Shown piece by piece: positions 1 to 5,781 of a stretch of 7,718 nucleotides of DNA (within the stretch, counting starts at the first letter, position 1; each line of letters opens with the position of its first letter). The stretch spans positions 1 to 7,718 of the forward strand of contig JAKLGN010000054.1 of NCBI GenBank assembly GCA_022710665.1, given 5' to 3'. This DNA comes from Methanoregula sp. Lineage in GTDB: Archaea > Halobacteriota > Methanomicrobia > Methanomicrobiales > Methanospirillaceae. The position numbers were made by a program, and so were the translations under genes. Below the pieces are notes generated by a model. It was given only the letters and a program-made list of their open reading frames with translations. It was not told the DNA's origin and did no database searches.

Positions 1-20
1 TGTTTCACTTTAAGTTAGTG

Positions 21-28
21 TTATATTA
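21..28 (+). promoter_or_regulatory. Possible archaeal TATA box in AT-rich leader
   Basis: TTATATTA lies in an AT-rich patch (about 15-40) that stands out from the GC-rich surroundings. A start of transcription about 25 bases downstream would fall near position 50, just at the first copy of the repeat AGGACACCT. No convincing gene follows on this strand. The same patch read on the minus strand is also TATA-like and could serve a gene to the left of the window, so the direction is not decided. Confidence 0.3.
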
Positions 29-47
29 TTAATAAAACTTTCGTAAT

Positions 48-89
48 AGGACACCTCGTTGTCAGTACAACATTATGGTCAGGACACCT
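48..89. repeat. Direct repeat AGGACACCT flanking a small hairpin
   Basis: AGGACACCT occurs at 48-56 and again, identical, at 81-89, 33 bases apart. Between the copies is a short inverted repeat, GTTGT-cagt-ACAAC (58-71). The whole of 1-231 carries no gene that I can support. Besides this repeat it holds a perfect 12-base palindrome ACCCGGCCGGGT (169-180), a plus-strand T7 run (157-163), a minus-strand T6 run (the A6 at 93-98) and a tetraloop-like CGGG-aaaa-CCCG (218-229). Function is unknown; chance is possible for elements this short. Confidence 0.35.
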
Positions 90-231
90 GCCAAAAAAGA
101 TACCAGCATTTCAGGAAACGGAATAGGATCAAATTGTCAGATAAACGTGGAAAGGATTTTTTTAGAGCACCCGGCCGGGTTGAGGTTCCATCCCGCCAGG
201 ATCATCTGAGAAGGCCGCGGGAAAACCCGGA

Positions 232-768
232 TCACTCCTGATCCTGCGCCTTCTGAACAATGGAAGGGAGCCCAATCTCTCCCATCTGCCAGAGCGTAAG
301 CGCAGCGCACTGCCGGATAACCTCGTTCTTGTCCCCCAGCCGCCGGCTCAGGGGTTCCACTGCGGGCTTCCCAACCCTGCAGAGTGCCTGTGAGAGAAAA
401 CCCCGCAGTTCCGGATCATCGCTTCCCATCCCGTCGATGAGAGCATCAATGGCCTTAACCCCGATCTCGCCAAGGGCTGCAGCGGCATACTTGCGGAAAT
501 CCCGGCTGGTGTGAATCCTCATCCCCGCAATCAGCGGTACAATGGCCGGTTCTCCTATTCGTGAGAGGGCTACAGCAGCATACCATCGCTGGTCATTATC
601 CGGCGCATCCGCCATAACCGCGATAAGCGGAGCGACCGCAGGCTCGCCCGTCTTTCGGAGTGCTGATACGGCCTCGTGCCGTTTTTCGATAAGCGGGTTG
701 CCAAGAAGAGCTATCTGATCCTGGATCTTCTTTTCGGAGTGCCCGGCAAGTCCGCGCGTATTTGCCAT
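232..768 (-). CDS. HEAT-repeat (PBS lyase HEAT-like) protein
   Basis: A soluble protein of 178 residues made almost wholly of five HEAT-like repeats of about 30 residues. The repeat signature reads GEPAVAPL (41-48), GEPAIVPL (72-79), GVKAIDAL (103-110), GKPAVEPL (133-140) and a weaker GEIGLPSI (163-170), each preceded by an amphipathic A/L-rich helix. Such alpha-solenoids are binding scaffolds; no catalytic residues, signal peptide or membrane helix are visible, so the partner is unknown. Chosen start is ATG at 768, with GTGAT four bases upstream matching the 16S anti-SD. A GTG at 789 with GAGGG upstream would add seven residues and cannot be excluded. It lies 111 bases downstream of the DUF1646 gene on the same strand with no clear terminator between them, so co-transcription is possible. 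The minus-strand T6 run at 98-93 may end its transcript. Confidence 0.85.
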   Translation of the reverse strand: MANTRGLAGHSEKKIQDQIALLGNPLIEKRHEAVSALRKTGEPAVAPLIAVMADAPDNDQRWYAAVALSRIGEPAIVPLIAGMRIHTSRDFRKYAAAALGEIGVKAIDALIDGMGSDDPELRGFLSQALCRVGKPAVEPLSRRLGDKNEVIRQCAALTLWQMGEIGLPSIVQKAQDQE

Positions 769-879
769 TGGTATCACTGATCTTTTCACGCAACCCTCTT
801 GGTTGTTTCCATTTCCAAGTCGTTCACACCAATACGATATCCGGCTGGATCATAAGAGTTCTTCTCATCAGGCATGGGA

Positions 880-1998
880 TCACACAGATCCGATCCAGCC
901 AGGGATGAAGAGGATGATAAAGAAGACGGTCATCAGGACAAGGCCGATCGGGATACCCACCACTGCCCATTCCCGGCTCGTGATCTCCAGCTTGCAGGCC
1001 GCGATGATATTGGGAATGTTGCCCGGGATCAGCATCCCACCGGAGATGAGGAGTCCCATCAGAGCACTCACGATCTGCTGAAGGCTGAGGGCGGGGCTGA
1101 TCTCGGCTGCTGCAAGGGTGGCGTTGTCGAGAACGGACGAGACGATATTTACCCAGTAGAGACCCGCTGAAGGGATGGGGATGATGTACTCCAGGATGAG
1201 CGGCTTGAACCCCTCACCGAGAAAGATGAGAGCCATGATGAAGAGATAGACCTTTCCGGCCCGGATAATGATGTCCCGGATGTTCTCCCGCTCAACAATG
1301 CACTCAAGTTTTTCATTGCCCGTATGGCTCCGGTTGAAAAGGAAGACCCCGACAAAACCGAGAGCAACGACTGCCGGGATGATATAAACTGCCAGATTAT
1401 CGAAAAGAAACAGGAAGCCTGCGTTGAAGGGCTCTCCCTTAAGTTTCGAGATCACGATCGTGGTGAGCGGTTCTCCAAGGGGGGTGAGCCCGGCGCCAAG
1501 ACCTATTGAAAAGCAGGAAACTACCGCGAGCTCCACCTTCACTTTCTTCACTACCGGCAGTGAATTGACGATCTCAACAAGGATTATGGCGGCGAGGATC
1601 GCGGAGATGATACTCGAAACAAGGCCGAGTACCACGATGAGGGAAAAAACAATCGCCGGCAAGGGGAAGCGATCCACCATGCTGACGATGGCAGCCTCAA
1701 GGTTGTGGTGAAAACGGTGGATGAGAAGCCCGACGAGGAGTACGATCTGGACAATACCGACAGGTATGCCAAAAACGGTCGTGATCTGCAGCGGTGCAAG
1801 GAGTGCCTCTTCGATGATCCGCAGGCTCCAGCCGGTTGGTTCCCCCGGAATGGTCATGAACCCCCCAAGGGTAAGGGCTGCGATCCCGCAAAAAAAGAGG
1901 AAGATCTCTAGGTTATGCTCCACCGCCTTCACCATGAATGGCAGGATGAGGACGAGCAGAAATATGATTAAAAGACCGCCCTTCACCAGAAAATCCAT
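880..1998 (-). CDS. DUF1646 family membrane protein, putative NhaD/ArsB-like cation transporter
   Basis: A 372-residue, very hydrophobic protein with roughly ten membrane segments (for example about 7-24, 29-48, 80-95, 113-145, 195-221, 248-262, 308-333, 345-366). It matches my recollection of the archaeal DUF1646 family, which has no defined function. Three motifs resemble the half-helix hairpins of the ion transporter superfamily (NhaD, ArsB): GLGAGLTPLGEPL (166-178), SSVLDNATLAAAEISP (287-302) and PGNIPNIIAA (325-334). The two pseudo-symmetric hairpins usually form the ion site, so export or antiport of a cation such as Na+ is a reasonable inference; the substrate is not shown. Start ATG at 1998 is preferred because GGTGA (2008-2004) sits five bases upstream; a GTG at 2007 overlaps that site and would add three residues. 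It is divergent from the ATP synthase operon and shares its short upstream region. Confidence 0.85.
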   Translation of the reverse strand: MDFLVKGGLLIIFLLVLILPFMVKAVEHNLEIFLFFCGIAALTLGGFMTIPGEPTGWSLRIIEEALLAPLQITTVFGIPVGIVQIVLLVGLLIHRFHHNLEAAIVSMVDRFPLPAIVFSLIVVLGLVSSIISAILAAIILVEIVNSLPVVKKVKVELAVVSCFSIGLGAGLTPLGEPLTTIVISKLKGEPFNAGFLFLFDNLAVYIIPAVVALGFVGVFLFNRSHTGNEKLECIVERENIRDIIIRAGKVYLFIMALIFLGEGFKPLILEYIIPIPSAGLYWVNIVSSVLDNATLAAAEISPALSLQQIVSALMGLLISGGMLIPGNIPNIIAACKLEITSREWAVVGIPIGLVLMTVFFIILFIPGWIGSV

Positions 1999-2065
1999 GC
2001 TTTTCACCGTTTTTCCGGCATGCGACAGGCAGGGGCCGGTTCGTGATAAGGAGTATGAGTCCGGG

Positions 2066-2073
2066 AAATTAAT
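2066..2073 (-). promoter_or_regulatory. Candidate TATA box for the DUF1646 gene
   Basis: On the minus strand this reads ATTAATTT, the only AT-rich octamer in an otherwise GC-rich stretch between the divergent genes. Transcription about 25 bases downstream would give a leader of roughly 40-50 bases, long enough to include the GGTGA ribosome binding site before the ATG at 1998. Sequence match alone, so weak. Confidence 0.35.
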
Positions 2074-2118
2074 GGGTTTCTTTCACGCAGCCGCTTCCGT
2101 ATCGTTGGGGTAAGAAGG

Positions 2119-2126
2119 TTTATATG
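2119..2126 (+). promoter_or_regulatory. TATA box of the ahaH-atpI operon
   Basis: TTTATATG is a strong archaeal TATA match with a purine-rich element (taagaagg) directly upstream, as expected for a TFB recognition site. Its centre is about 26 bases before the ATG at 2149, which places the expected transcription start on or within a few bases of that codon. This predicts a leaderless first gene. No other TATA-like element is seen before ahaH. Confidence 0.65.
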
Positions 2127-2148
2127 CTTCTTCCAAGGTATAGACCAC

Positions 2149-2373
2149 ATGATAACAAAGGGTGTGGTGGGGGTTGTGGCAGGGGATCTTAACGGGATCA
2201 TCAAATCACTTCAGACGTGTGCGGTTAACAGGTGTCGGGAGCGACTTGATGAGGCTGCATTCAGGGCGAAAGGTCTCATCGGGAAAGGAGAGGGGGGCGA
2301 AGGGGCGATGAAGACGCACGATACGGTGGAATACGGGGTTACCTCGGTGCTGAAGCGCAGGCACGGGTTATAG
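2149..2373 (+). CDS. Unrecognised 74-residue protein, first gene of the ATP synthase H-I operon
   Basis: I do not recognise this protein. It has 74 residues, a mildly hydrophobic start (about 5-18, rich in V, G and I), then a charged helix-like part with two cysteines (C24, C29), a glycine-rich turn (45-53) and a basic C-terminus (KRRHGL). No membrane helix or catalytic motif is evident and the net charge is positive. Two facts favour it being real: its ATG lies where the upstream TATA box predicts transcription to start, and its stop TAG overlaps the GGAGG ribosome binding site of ahaH, a normal sign of translational coupling. Codons mostly end in G or C like the neighbours. Alternatively this is a 225-base untranslated leader that is open by chance. 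Confidence 0.55.
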   Translation: MITKGVVGVVAGDLNGIIKSLQTCAVNRCRERLDEAAFRAKGLIGKGEGGEGAMKTHDTVEYGVTSVLKRRHGL

Positions 2374-2377
2374 GAGG
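2373..2377 (+). promoter_or_regulatory. Ribosome binding site of ahaH
   Basis: GGAGG, seven bases before the ATG at 2385, is a full core match to the archaeal anti-Shine-Dalgarno sequence. It overlaps the last base of the TAG stop of the 74-residue ORF, linking translation of the two genes, and it fixes the ahaH start. Confidence 0.75.
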
Positions 2378-2384
2378 AAATTGC

Positions 2385-2720
2385 ATGGAAGAGCCGGAAA
2401 AAACACTGTTACAGCAGATACGGGAAAAGGAGCAGGAGTACGCAAAGAAGATCGATCTCGTAAAAAAAGAGACAGACGCAGCAATAGCTGCAGCCCAAAG
2501 CGACGCTGAGAGCCTGCTCTGTACTGCCGACAGCGCGGGTAAAACGGAAGCGGAACGCCTCTACTGGCAGGAGAAAGGGAAAATAGAACTCGAGATTGAA
2601 GACCTCAAACGCAGGGCAGCAGCTGATCGCGATACGGTAACAGCACAGGGTGAGAAAAACCGGTCCCGTGCAGTTCAGACAATAACCGGCTATGTGACCA
2701 TGGAACAGAGAGCTCAATAA
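2385..2720 (+). CDS. ahaH: A-type ATP synthase subunit H (peripheral stalk)
   Basis: A 111-residue hydrophilic protein dominated by Glu, Lys, Arg, Gln and Ala, predicted to be one long helix or coiled coil (about residues 3-97) with alternating charged and alanine positions. This composition and a length close to the usual 100-110 residues are typical of subunit H (also called G), which pairs with subunit E as the stator that keeps the A1 head from turning with the rotor. Its place directly before atpI, with an eight-base gap, matches the start of the classical aha operon of Methanosarcina. Subunit E, its partner, is not in the window. Small coiled-coil proteins are hard to name by sequence alone, so the identification rests largely on context. 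Confidence 0.8.
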   Translation: MEEPEKTLLQQIREKEQEYAKKIDLVKKETDAAIAAAQSDAESLLCTADSAGKTEAERLYWQEKGKIELEIEDLKRRAAADRDTVTAQGEKNRSRAVQTITGYVTMEQRAQ

Positions 2721-2728
2721 GGGATGAT

Positions 2729-4663
2729 ATGCTCCAGTCGATGAAACGGATCCAGGTGATTGGGCCAAAAACTGAACTGAACCGGGTAGTCGACCTCATG
2801 TACCAGTCTGGAACGATTCACCTGGAGAACGCGAGCGAGGAAGTTTCGAAAAAGGAGATTGCCCTGACTCCCGTCAAGCTGGAATCGGCACAGAATGTGG
2901 CCGAAGTGCTCTCCAGGATCCAGGCAATCTTCTCCACGATACCGGTCATTGCAGATGACCCGGTCCAGCAGGCCGGCCTTTCTGCATCCCTTGATAAGAT
3001 GAGCTATGACGATATCGTCAGGAATGCCCGTGAGGTTATCAAGGAACTCGAGAACACTACACGGGACCTTGCAGCGAAAAAGAGCGACCTCACTTTAGGG
3101 GTCACTGCCCTTGACAGATATGCGAAGGTCCTCTCCATCATCCAGCCGATGGAGAAGGAGCTCCCGACACTGGAGGGGTTCGAGGTCACGATTCTTCTCA
3201 TCCAGAAGGAGCATGCGGGGGTGATCGAGATCATCAGAAAAGAGATCGCCGCGATCACCCGTAATCACTTCGAAATGAATTCGACGTCAGTGGACGAGGA
3301 GACCCTTGCCACGATCATGGTCTTTCCCAAGCAGCATTCGGAAGAGGTTCATGCTTTCATCTACTCCGTGAACGTGAACGAGGTCCGGCTCCCGAAGGAG
3401 TACACCGGCAGACCGTTCTTCGAGATGTTCGCGCTCATTGAGGAGCAGAAACAGGAAAATTTAAAGGAGATGGCTGACATTGACCGCCGATTTGATTCAC
3501 TCTCCTCCCGCTGGTACCAGAAGCTTGCCGTCCTCAAGAAGCACCTGGAAGACATCTATGCGGAGGTGGGGGCGTACAAAAACTTCGGGATCTCCGAGTA
3601 TACCTTCGTTATTATGGGCTGGATACCCAAAAAACACCTCACGGCGGTCAGGCAGACGCTCCATGATGCTTTCGGGGAGCGGGTGGTGCTCCGCGATCTT
3701 CCGGTAACGGAAGAGGACATGAAGCATGCACCCGTGTGGTATGACAACCCGGCATGGATTAAGCCCTTTGAGTTCATCATGGGACTTGTGGCGCTGCCGA
3801 AGTACGACGAGTTTGATCCATCACCCGTCCTTGCAATCTTCTTTCCGCTCTTCTTCGGGATCATGGTGGGCGATATCGGGTACGGGCTTGTCATCCTTGC
3901 CATCGCTCTGTATGCCCGGCAGAAAGCGGATCCGCAGAGCTTTTTTGGCAATATGGCGCGGGTACTGATCATCTCATCCATACCCACCATCATTTTCGGT
4001 TTTATTTTTGGCGAATTCTTCGGGAACCTCGGCGAGCACCTGCACTGGATTGAGCCGGTACACCTCCTCGGGATCACCTGGAACCGGGGGGAGGCAATCG
4101 TGCCCATGCTGATCCTTGCCATTGCGGTCGGTGTGATTCATATCTTCCTTGGCTTGTTCATCGGTATGCGGAATGCATTTATCATGAAAAACCGCCGGCA
4201 CCTTTCAGAGCACGGAGGCATGTTCCTTGCTATCTCCGGGATCCTCCTCCTCCTCACTACACTTGCCGGTATCCTGCCGGAAACGGCGCTTTATGCCGGT
4301 GCGGGCCTTCTGGTCGCCGGCCTCTGCCTCATCATCTACGGGGCGGGTGCATTCGGCGCCATGGAGGTGATGAGCACGGTAGGGAATATCCTGTCCTATG
4401 CCCGACTGATGGCGATCGGTATGGCATCGGTCATCCTCGCTCTCGTAGCGAACGAGCTTGCCGGGGCATTCGGGGTCGCGATCATTGGCATTATCGTCGC
4501 TGTCCTGCTCCATGGCCTCAATATCCTTCTCGCGATGTTCAGCCCCTCGATCCACTCGATCCGTCTTCATCTCGTGGAGTTCTTCTCAAAGTTCTACGAA
4601 GGAGGGGGCATTCCATACAAGCCGTTTGCCCGGGGACCGGGAGGGGCAGGCAAAAGCGGGTAG
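2729..4663 (+). CDS. atpI: A-type ATP synthase subunit I (membrane subunit a)
   Basis: The 644-residue stator membrane subunit that carries ions to and from the rotor ring of the A0 sector. The cytoplasmic half (1 to about 350) has long helical stretches (about 95-180 and 235-282) that contact the peripheral stalks. The membrane half (about 365-610) has seven or eight helices and begins with the family hallmark FFGIMVGDIGYG (375-386). Two arginines correspond to the essential channel residues of yeast Vph1: R559 in SYARLMA and R612 in SIRLHLVEF, the latter followed by the usual FYEGGGIPYKPF. Nothing vital appears lost. Start ATG 2729 is chosen because MLQSMKRIQVIGPK matches the family's normal N-terminus, with GGGATGAT just before it. 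The subunit is normally followed by the ring subunit K, but here the operon ends. Confidence 0.97.
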   Translation: MLQSMKRIQVIGPKTELNRVVDLMYQSGTIHLENASEEVSKKEIALTPVKLESAQNVAEVLSRIQAIFSTIPVIADDPVQQAGLSASLDKMSYDDIVRNAREVIKELENTTRDLAAKKSDLTLGVTALDRYAKVLSIIQPMEKELPTLEGFEVTILLIQKEHAGVIEIIRKEIAAITRNHFEMNSTSVDEETLATIMVFPKQHSEEVHAFIYSVNVNEVRLPKEYTGRPFFEMFALIEEQKQENLKEMADIDRRFDSLSSRWYQKLAVLKKHLEDIYAEVGAYKNFGISEYTFVIMGWIPKKHLTAVRQTLHDAFGERVVLRDLPVTEEDMKHAPVWYDNPAWIKPFEFIMGLVALPKYDEFDPSPVLAIFFPLFFGIMVGDIGYGLVILAIALYARQKADPQSFFGNMARVLIISSIPTIIFGFIFGEFFGNLGEHLHWIEPVHLLGITWNRGEAIVPMLILAIAVGVIHIFLGLFIGMRNAFIMKNRRHLSEHGGMFLAISGILLLLTTLAGILPETALYAGAGLLVAGLCLIIYGAGAFGAMEVMSTVGNILSYARLMAIGMASVILALVANELAGAFGVAIIGIIVAVLLHGLNILLAMFSPSIHSIRLHLVEFFSKFYEGGGIPYKPFARGPGGAGKSG

Positions 4664-4678
4664 CCAAACTGCTTTTTT
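4652..4678 (+). terminator. Possible terminator at the end of atpI
   Basis: AAAAGC (4652-4657) can pair with GCTTTT (4671-4676), ending in a T6 run (4673-4678). The stop codon of atpI lies in the 13-base loop. T-rich runs alone can end archaeal transcripts. Stronger hairpins follow about 70 bases on, so this may be only the first of several stop points. Confidence 0.35.
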
Positions 4679-4739
4679 GGATCTGCTGGTTTTCGTTGTT
4701 GAAATCGGGATTCTCGTTGTCCCCTTGAGAGATCTCCAA

Positions 4740-4765
4740 ATCTGGTTTTCATTGCAAAATCAGAT
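4740..4765. terminator. Convergent terminator hairpin 1
   Basis: ATCTGGTTTT (4740-4749) and AAAATCAGAT (4756-4765) form a ten-base stem with a single G-U wobble and a six-base loop (cattgc). It lies between the convergent atpI and 80-residue membrane protein genes, next to a second hairpin. The part CTGGTTTTCATTG (4742-4754) is a near copy of CTGGTTTTCGTTG at 4686-4698 (one mismatch in 13). Confidence 0.55.
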
Positions 4766-4768
4766 CAC

Positions 4769-4800
4769 GATTTTTTTTACCGCGATCCGGAAAAAAAATC
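4769..4800. terminator. Bidirectional terminator hairpin 2 with T8/A8 arms
   Basis: GATTTTTTTT (4769-4778), a bulged A, and CCG (4780-4782) pair with CGG (4788-4790) and AAAAAAAATC (4791-4800) around a five-base loop, cgatc. Each strand therefore presents a T8 run, which suits termination of both converging transcripts. The right arm includes two bases of the TGA stop of the minus-strand gene, so that messenger has almost no 3' untranslated part before the element. Confidence 0.65.
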
Positions 4801-5041
4801 AATTGCTCCTTTCGATCTTCTGCTTCTGCCACTGATAGTAAAATCCGGTGACAATGGAAATAACGACCAGCGGGATGATGACTGCCCAACCATCCAATCC
4901 CAGCATATACGCGAAGATCAGGTACCCGGCAATTACTATCGCATCAATAAAAAGGACTGCCATGAAGATCTTCAGGACTGCCCTTCCTTTCTCCTTTTCC
5001 TTAAACAGTCTCAGTTCGGCTTCAGGATCCGGCGATACCAT
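4799..5041 (-). CDS. Small two-helix membrane protein of unknown function
   Basis: I do not recognise this 80-residue protein. A charged N-terminus (LRLFKEKEKGR, 11-20) precedes a first membrane helix (about 22-47, with an aspartate at D33 inside it), a short GLDG loop (48-51), a second helix (about 52-69) and a basic tail. The positive-inside rule puts both ends in the cytoplasm. It is not the ring subunit K: helix 2 has no ion-binding carboxylate and the Gly/Ala-rich pattern is absent. It does not look like stalk subunit G or bacterial AtpI/AtpZ either, though small hairpin proteins are hard to compare by eye. It follows atpD on the same strand, 71 bases away, with its own TATA-like element and no Shine-Dalgarno, so it is probably nearly leaderless and may also receive read-through from atpD. 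Role in ATP synthase assembly is only a guess from position. Confidence 0.7.
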   Translation of the reverse strand: MVSPDPEAELRLFKEKEKGRAVLKIFMAVLFIDAIVIAGYLIFAYMLGLDGWAVIIPLVVISIVTGFYYQWQKQKIERSN

Positions 5042-5062
5042 ACTCAGTAATTGTGACGGAAG

Positions 5063-5074
5063 CTATAGAATAAA
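5063..5074 (-). promoter_or_regulatory. Candidate TATA box for the 80-residue membrane protein
   Basis: The minus strand reads TTTATTCTATAG. The centre of TTTATTCT is about 29 bases before the ATG at 5041, so transcription would begin within a few bases of the start codon. That agrees with the absence of any Shine-Dalgarno motif in the 20 bases upstream of the ATG. Confidence 0.45.
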
Positions 5075-5112
5075 TCGATGAATAATGAGGTCTCTGAAGC
5101 GCCAGTTGCGGC

Positions 5113-5778
5113 TCACTTCATTTCGGCAGCCTTCTTCTTCTTGGCCGATTTCTTTTTCCGCTCAAGGATGCTCTTCACCTTCTTCAGACGGAACAGGTCC
5201 TCCCGCTCCCGCTCTTCGATGGCGTTCTTGATGAACTTCGCCTGATTCTTCAGCTCGGGAATCATGATCTGTTCAAGGGCATTTACCCGTCGCCGGTTCA
5301 TCTGGATCTCGGAACCGAGACGCCGCATTGCGGTTTCTGTCTCGGCAAGCTTGATCAGGAGGTCGATCTCCGCCTCGTACCTTTCAGCAGTTTCGTCAAT
5401 GCGGGCGCTTGTGGTAATGACCCCGTACCCCCGCTCAAACATGCTCTTGGAAACCCGTTTCTTCTCGATGACAGGGACCGGTACACCCATAATATTCTTC
5501 CCGCTGATATCCACCGTAATCGACCGTCGGGTGGCAAGCCCCGCAGACTTCAGGGTTACAAGGTCATCGGTAGCCTGTGCAATGAGCAGTGCCTGGTCGG
5601 CACTCTGGGAGACCATCTCAAGTTCGTCCCGGGAGTCCGAAACCGTAGACAGGATCTTGAAGAACTCCTGGATCAGGGCGTCCATCTTTTCCCGCAGGAG
5701 GTCACGGCCCTGCTCTGCAAGCCGTATCTGGGCCTTCTTCTTCATCAGTTCCATCCGGGTGGGTTTGACCTGCTCCAT
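5113..5778 (-). CDS. atpD: A-type ATP synthase subunit D (central stalk)
   Basis: The 221-residue shaft subunit that turns inside the A3B3 head and passes torque between the ring and the catalytic sites. It has the family's two long helices forming an antiparallel coiled coil: N-terminal, from VKPTRMELMKKKAQIRLAEQ to about residue 70, and C-terminal, about 127-205 with NRRRVNALEQIMIPELKN (161-178) and EEREREDLFRLKKVKSILE (188-206). The middle holds KNIMGVPVPVIEKK (94-107), the usual turn segment. The tail (207-221) is unusually rich in lysine (RKKKSAKKKK). Its ATG is three bases after the atpB stop, with little Shine-Dalgarno, so translation is probably coupled to atpB. In many archaeal clusters D is among the last genes, as here. 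Confidence 0.96.
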   Translation of the reverse strand: MEQVKPTRMELMKKKAQIRLAEQGRDLLREKMDALIQEFFKILSTVSDSRDELEMVSQSADQALLIAQATDDLVTLKSAGLATRRSITVDISGKNIMGVPVPVIEKKRVSKSMFERGYGVITTSARIDETAERYEAEIDLLIKLAETETAMRRLGSEIQMNRRRVNALEQIMIPELKNQAKFIKNAIEEREREDLFRLKKVKSILERKKKSAKKKKAAEMK

Positions 5779-5781
5779 GGT

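Noticed and set aside
1..231. Checked for tRNA, CRISPR repeats and box C/D RNA
   Set aside because: No cloverleaf, no regularly spaced repeats beyond two 9-base copies, and no paired RUGAUGA/CUGA boxes at suitable spacing.
59..241. 60-residue plus-strand open frame starting with TTG
   Set aside because: Rare start codon, no ribosome site, a composition full of Arg, His and Gln without a recognisable fold, and an antisense overlap with the 3' end of the HEAT gene. Kept only as a candidate non-coding region.
2409..2768. 119-residue minus-strand frame with hydrophobic stretches opposite ahaH
   Set aside because: The hydrophobic residues arise from reading Glu/Lys codons of the coiled-coil gene backwards (GAG to CTC, AAG to CTT). 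No promoter, and ahaH is supported by context.
3556..4122. 188-residue minus-strand open frame inside atpI
   Set aside because: It is antisense to a well-conserved membrane subunit. The Ser/Pro/Arg/Met-rich composition is what an antisense frame of GC-rich coding sequence gives, and it has no homology I recognise.
4799..5041. Considered whether the 80-residue membrane protein is the missing ring subunit K
   Set aside because: Subunit K hairpins are Gly/Ala-rich and carry a Glu or Gln/Glu ion site in the second helix. Here helix 2 has no acidic residue and the ends are charged in the opposite sense.
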